Assembly (NCBI GenBank): GCA_018817585.1
Contig: JAHITE010000120.1
Span: 1 to 54,871 of the forward strand
Length of the DNA stretch: 54,871 nt
Source of the DNA: Candidatus Omnitrophota bacterium
Lineage (GTDB): Bacteria > Omnitrophota > Gorgyraeia > B26-G9
Direction of reading: 5' to 3'
Shown here: piece by piece, positions 53,009 to 54,871 of the stretch
How the letters are laid out: each line of letters starts with the position of its first letter
How positions within the stretch are numbered: position 1 is the stretch's first letter
Program-made: the position numbers and the translations under genes
Notes under the pieces: generated by a model
Seen by the model: only the letters and a program-made list of their open reading frames with translations
Databases searched by the model: none
What the model was told of the DNA's origin: nothing

Positions 53009-54871
53009 CTAGTTCCCAATTCTAATTTTACCTTTAAAGGAAAGCTGTTTTTGCTTTCCCCTTTCATTTTCACTAATATTACAAACACATTTAAGGACAC
53101 GACTTTTATAAGCAGTATCTGTATTTTCAATAACATTACTAAATTTATTATTTTTAAAAAAACCTTCAAAATACAAATCTGGCAATTTGTGTTTTTCTTC
53201 AAAAACACTGATAGGTTTTCCCGACTCTGCTAAGGTTTTCCATAGCCCGTAATTTTCAGGAAATCTACCTTCTTCATTTGAAGCGGTTTTCCAGCAATCA
53301 TACCCTGGCTCAACCATAAGTACCGCAGCCATATCAGTTATTGTTGTATTTTTAAGATCTGCATTTACCAGCCATTCAATTTCATGTTCATTAACGATTG
53401 AGATTTGCCATGATTGTTTAACAGCCAGTCTGTTCCAAGACAAATCAGCCTGAATTTTTAAATCATGCTTATTTAATTTCCATTTTGCCTGTGTTGAATC
53501 TGTCCATTTATCAAATACTCTAAATGCTGTATAAAGACAAAGAGCATTTGTTATTTTCTTTCCCTTAACCCATAAATCTATTTTAGCCTTTTCTAACCGA
53601 ATTACAGTTTGTCCGGAAACCAATTCCGCTTTATTTATTTTATTATTTTTAACATTATGGACTTTATTTATTGTTTTTTGCTCAGTCAGCATTATTTCTG
53701 CGGAAAAAAATTCAGTCTCTCCTGCTTTCAATATTAAGCCTTTATCTGAGATGAGCGAAGTACAACCGAATGATACGGCATTTCTGTTATTCATTATATA
53801 TATGTGAAGCATCCAATCATTCATATTAATATCCGGAGCTAAAGCAAGCCCTGGGTTTTCTGGAGAAAGGGAACCTTTATGTATAATAATAAATCTGCTG
53901 CGATTATCTATTAAATTTACATCCTGATACTGGCTATCTTGCGGATTTAAATCAAAACTACCTTGCGCTTGCTCACTAATCCAGTTACGGTAATCTAAGG
54001 GCATTAAAACACACAAATCAACCTCATTAAGAACCACTTCTTCTTTAGCATCAAGGATAATCTTCCAGTTAATTTGGTTATTATGCGCAGAGAAAATCCA
54101 TCTTTGTTTAAAAGGCGCATCTTCCCATTCTAAAGTAACCATTATTTTATCAGGACTCAATTTTTCAGCATACCATTCGGCCAGACTGGAATCAAACAAT
54201 TTCTCCTTGTTAGAAATCGCAACAAGAAAACCTGTTTCCGCATTGATTCGTTTGTCTTTATAGATTAGATTTATTGCTTTATTTGTAAATTTAAGCAGAA
54301 AATCATTTCCTGCTGATAATTCAAAATTTTCCCTGCAATATTCAACTATCTGTTCTTCCCATTGTTTTTTTTGTATAAAGCACAACTTGCCTTTGAAAAT
54401 ATCTTTTTTTATTAATGATCCCCCTATTTCTTTTGGAGAAACCGCGCATTGAAACCGCAGAAGCCGCTCATTTTCGAATCCTTCAATCAGAGCCAAAGAT
54501 TTATTATTTAAATCAATTCTTTTAAAAATCAATCCGGGAAAATTATTATTTTCAGCACATACTCCAAGTAAGGGACTCAGCTTATTGCTTAAACCAACAG
54601 AAATCCGACTCTTTTCCCCCGCAGAAGTAAAATAGCCTTTCTCGTACAAATTTCTCCACTGCGAGAATTGTTTTTTTAAAAAAATCCCCGCTTGATAATA
54701 AAATTCCGCTATCGGCCCTTGGGTTGTTATCTCTATTGTCCATTCAATCTCATTATTATTAAGCGCTATCTCCCAGCGCTGCTCAATAGGTAAACTACTA
54801 TGCTTTATCAATATATCCAGCTTATTTCCATTTTTTACAATCTGCTTATCGTTAATTTCAGACTCATACCA
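53009..54871 (-). CDS. Beta-domain repeat protein (5' end outside the window)
   Basis: The frame is open to the last base of the window; the upstream 20 codons (W-Y-E-S-E-I-N-D...) align with the W-Y-D-S motif, so the gene continues to the right and the TTG at 54811 is not its start. About 620 residues are visible, with one nearly complete unit and two full units of the beta domain (L-P-I-E-Q-R-W; F-D-S-S with A-P-F-K-Q-R-W; W-T-D-S with L-A-V-K-Q-S-W). It ends in K-G-K-I-R-I-G-N, close to F-K-G-K-I-R-I-I-E at the end of unit 3 in the 1206-aa protein. No rSAM core is fused at this end. It lies just upstream of the four small rSAM genes, probably co-transcribed. Confidence 0.82.
   Translation of the reverse strand, partial: WYESEINDKQIVKNGNKLDILIKHSSLPIEQRWEIALNNNEIEWTIEITTQGPIAEFYYQAGIFLKKQFSQWRNLYEKGYFTSAGEKSRISVGLSNKLSPLLGVCAENNNFPGLIFKRIDLNNKSLALIEGFENERLLRFQCAVSPKEIGGSLIKKDIFKGKLCFIQKKQWEEQIVEYCRENFELSAGNDFLLKFTNKAINLIYKDKRINAETGFLVAISNKEKLFDSSLAEWYAEKLSPDKIMVTLEWEDAPFKQRWIFSAHNNQINWKIILDAKEEVVLNEVDLCVLMPLDYRNWISEQAQGSFDLNPQDSQYQDVNLIDNRSRFIIIHKGSLSPENPGLALAPDINMNDWMLHIYIMNNRNAVSFGCTSLISDKGLILKAGETEFFSAEIMLTEQKTINKVHNVKNNKINKAELVSGQTVIRLEKAKIDLWVKGKKITNALCLYTAFRVFDKWTDSTQAKWKLNKHDLKIQADLSWNRLAVKQSWQISIVNEHEIEWLVNADLKNTTITDMAAVLMVEPGYDCWKTASNEEGRFPENYGLWKTLAESGKPISVFEEKHKLPDLYFEGFFKNNKFSNVIENTDTAYKSRVLKCVCNISENERGKQKQLSFKGKIRIGN

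Overview
The window is AT-rich bacterial DNA, by eye roughly one third G+C, using the standard code. I see no rRNA, tRNA, CRISPR or transposase gene. Almost every gene lies on the minus strand; the exceptions are a 900-aa membrane protein at 11490-14192 and a 19-codon ORF at 617-676. The content is dominated by radical SAM (rSAM) enzymes, many with N-terminal cobalamin-binding folds, together with sugar transferases, polytopic GT-C-like membrane proteins and sugar-decorating enzymes. I count 15 complete rSAM cores in 14 genes, plus one rSAM fragment and one cobalamin-domain N-terminus cut by the window edge. I infer a large surface-polysaccharide or glycoconjugate locus of an uncultivated anaerobe. 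The mix of genes is reminiscent of Omnitrophota-like genomes, but no marker gene is present, so the taxon is a guess.

Region 1 (1-11122): a truncated cobalamin rSAM gene; a 19-aa basic peptide ORF behind a near-consensus promoter; two cobalamin rSAM genes, the first followed by a translationally coupled but frame-broken short ORF; then, in transcription order from 11122 down, a GT2 transferase, a cobalamin rSAM, a C-terminally truncated rSAM and two polytopic membrane proteins.

Region 2 (11490-18000): a plus-strand YfhO-like membrane protein separates that module from a diverged second copy of it. In the second copy the GT2 and cobalamin-rSAM genes have collapsed into a fused remnant, the short rSAM (333 aa) and the GT-C-like protein (535 aa) are intact, and the last membrane gene is a fragment. 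The copies have decayed in complementary ways.

Region 3 (18001-37311): fifteen minus-strand genes with no gap above 1 bp and mostly 4-23 bp overlaps, an apparent 19-kb operon. From the promoter end it encodes GT2, carbamoyltransferase, a membrane-anchored beta-rich protein, a GT-C-like enzyme, an rSAM/SPASM enzyme, a methyltransferase, two tandem GT-C paralogues, a DegT-type aminotransferase, another GT-C, GT4, a cobalamin rSAM, GT2, a glycoside-hydrolase-like protein and another GT-C. This reads as building, trimming and decorating a lipid-linked or surface glycan.

Region 4 (37530-54871): a GT4 gene, a repeat-like spacer, then an rSAM-only block. It has a cobalamin rSAM with a C-terminal membrane segment; a 1401-aa protein alternating cobalamin rSAM, beta domain, SPASM-type rSAM, beta domain; a 1206-aa protein with three beta domains and a C-terminal rSAM; four small rSAM genes in an A-B-A-B arrangement; and a protein of beta domains only that runs off the right edge. 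Eight units of the ~200-residue beta domain occur here, recognisable by W-x-D-(S/A/T)-(S/T) and P-x-x-Q-x-W. I do not recognise the family. This beta-domain/rSAM block is the best candidate for an undescribed system; its substrate (glycan or protein) cannot be told from sequence alone.
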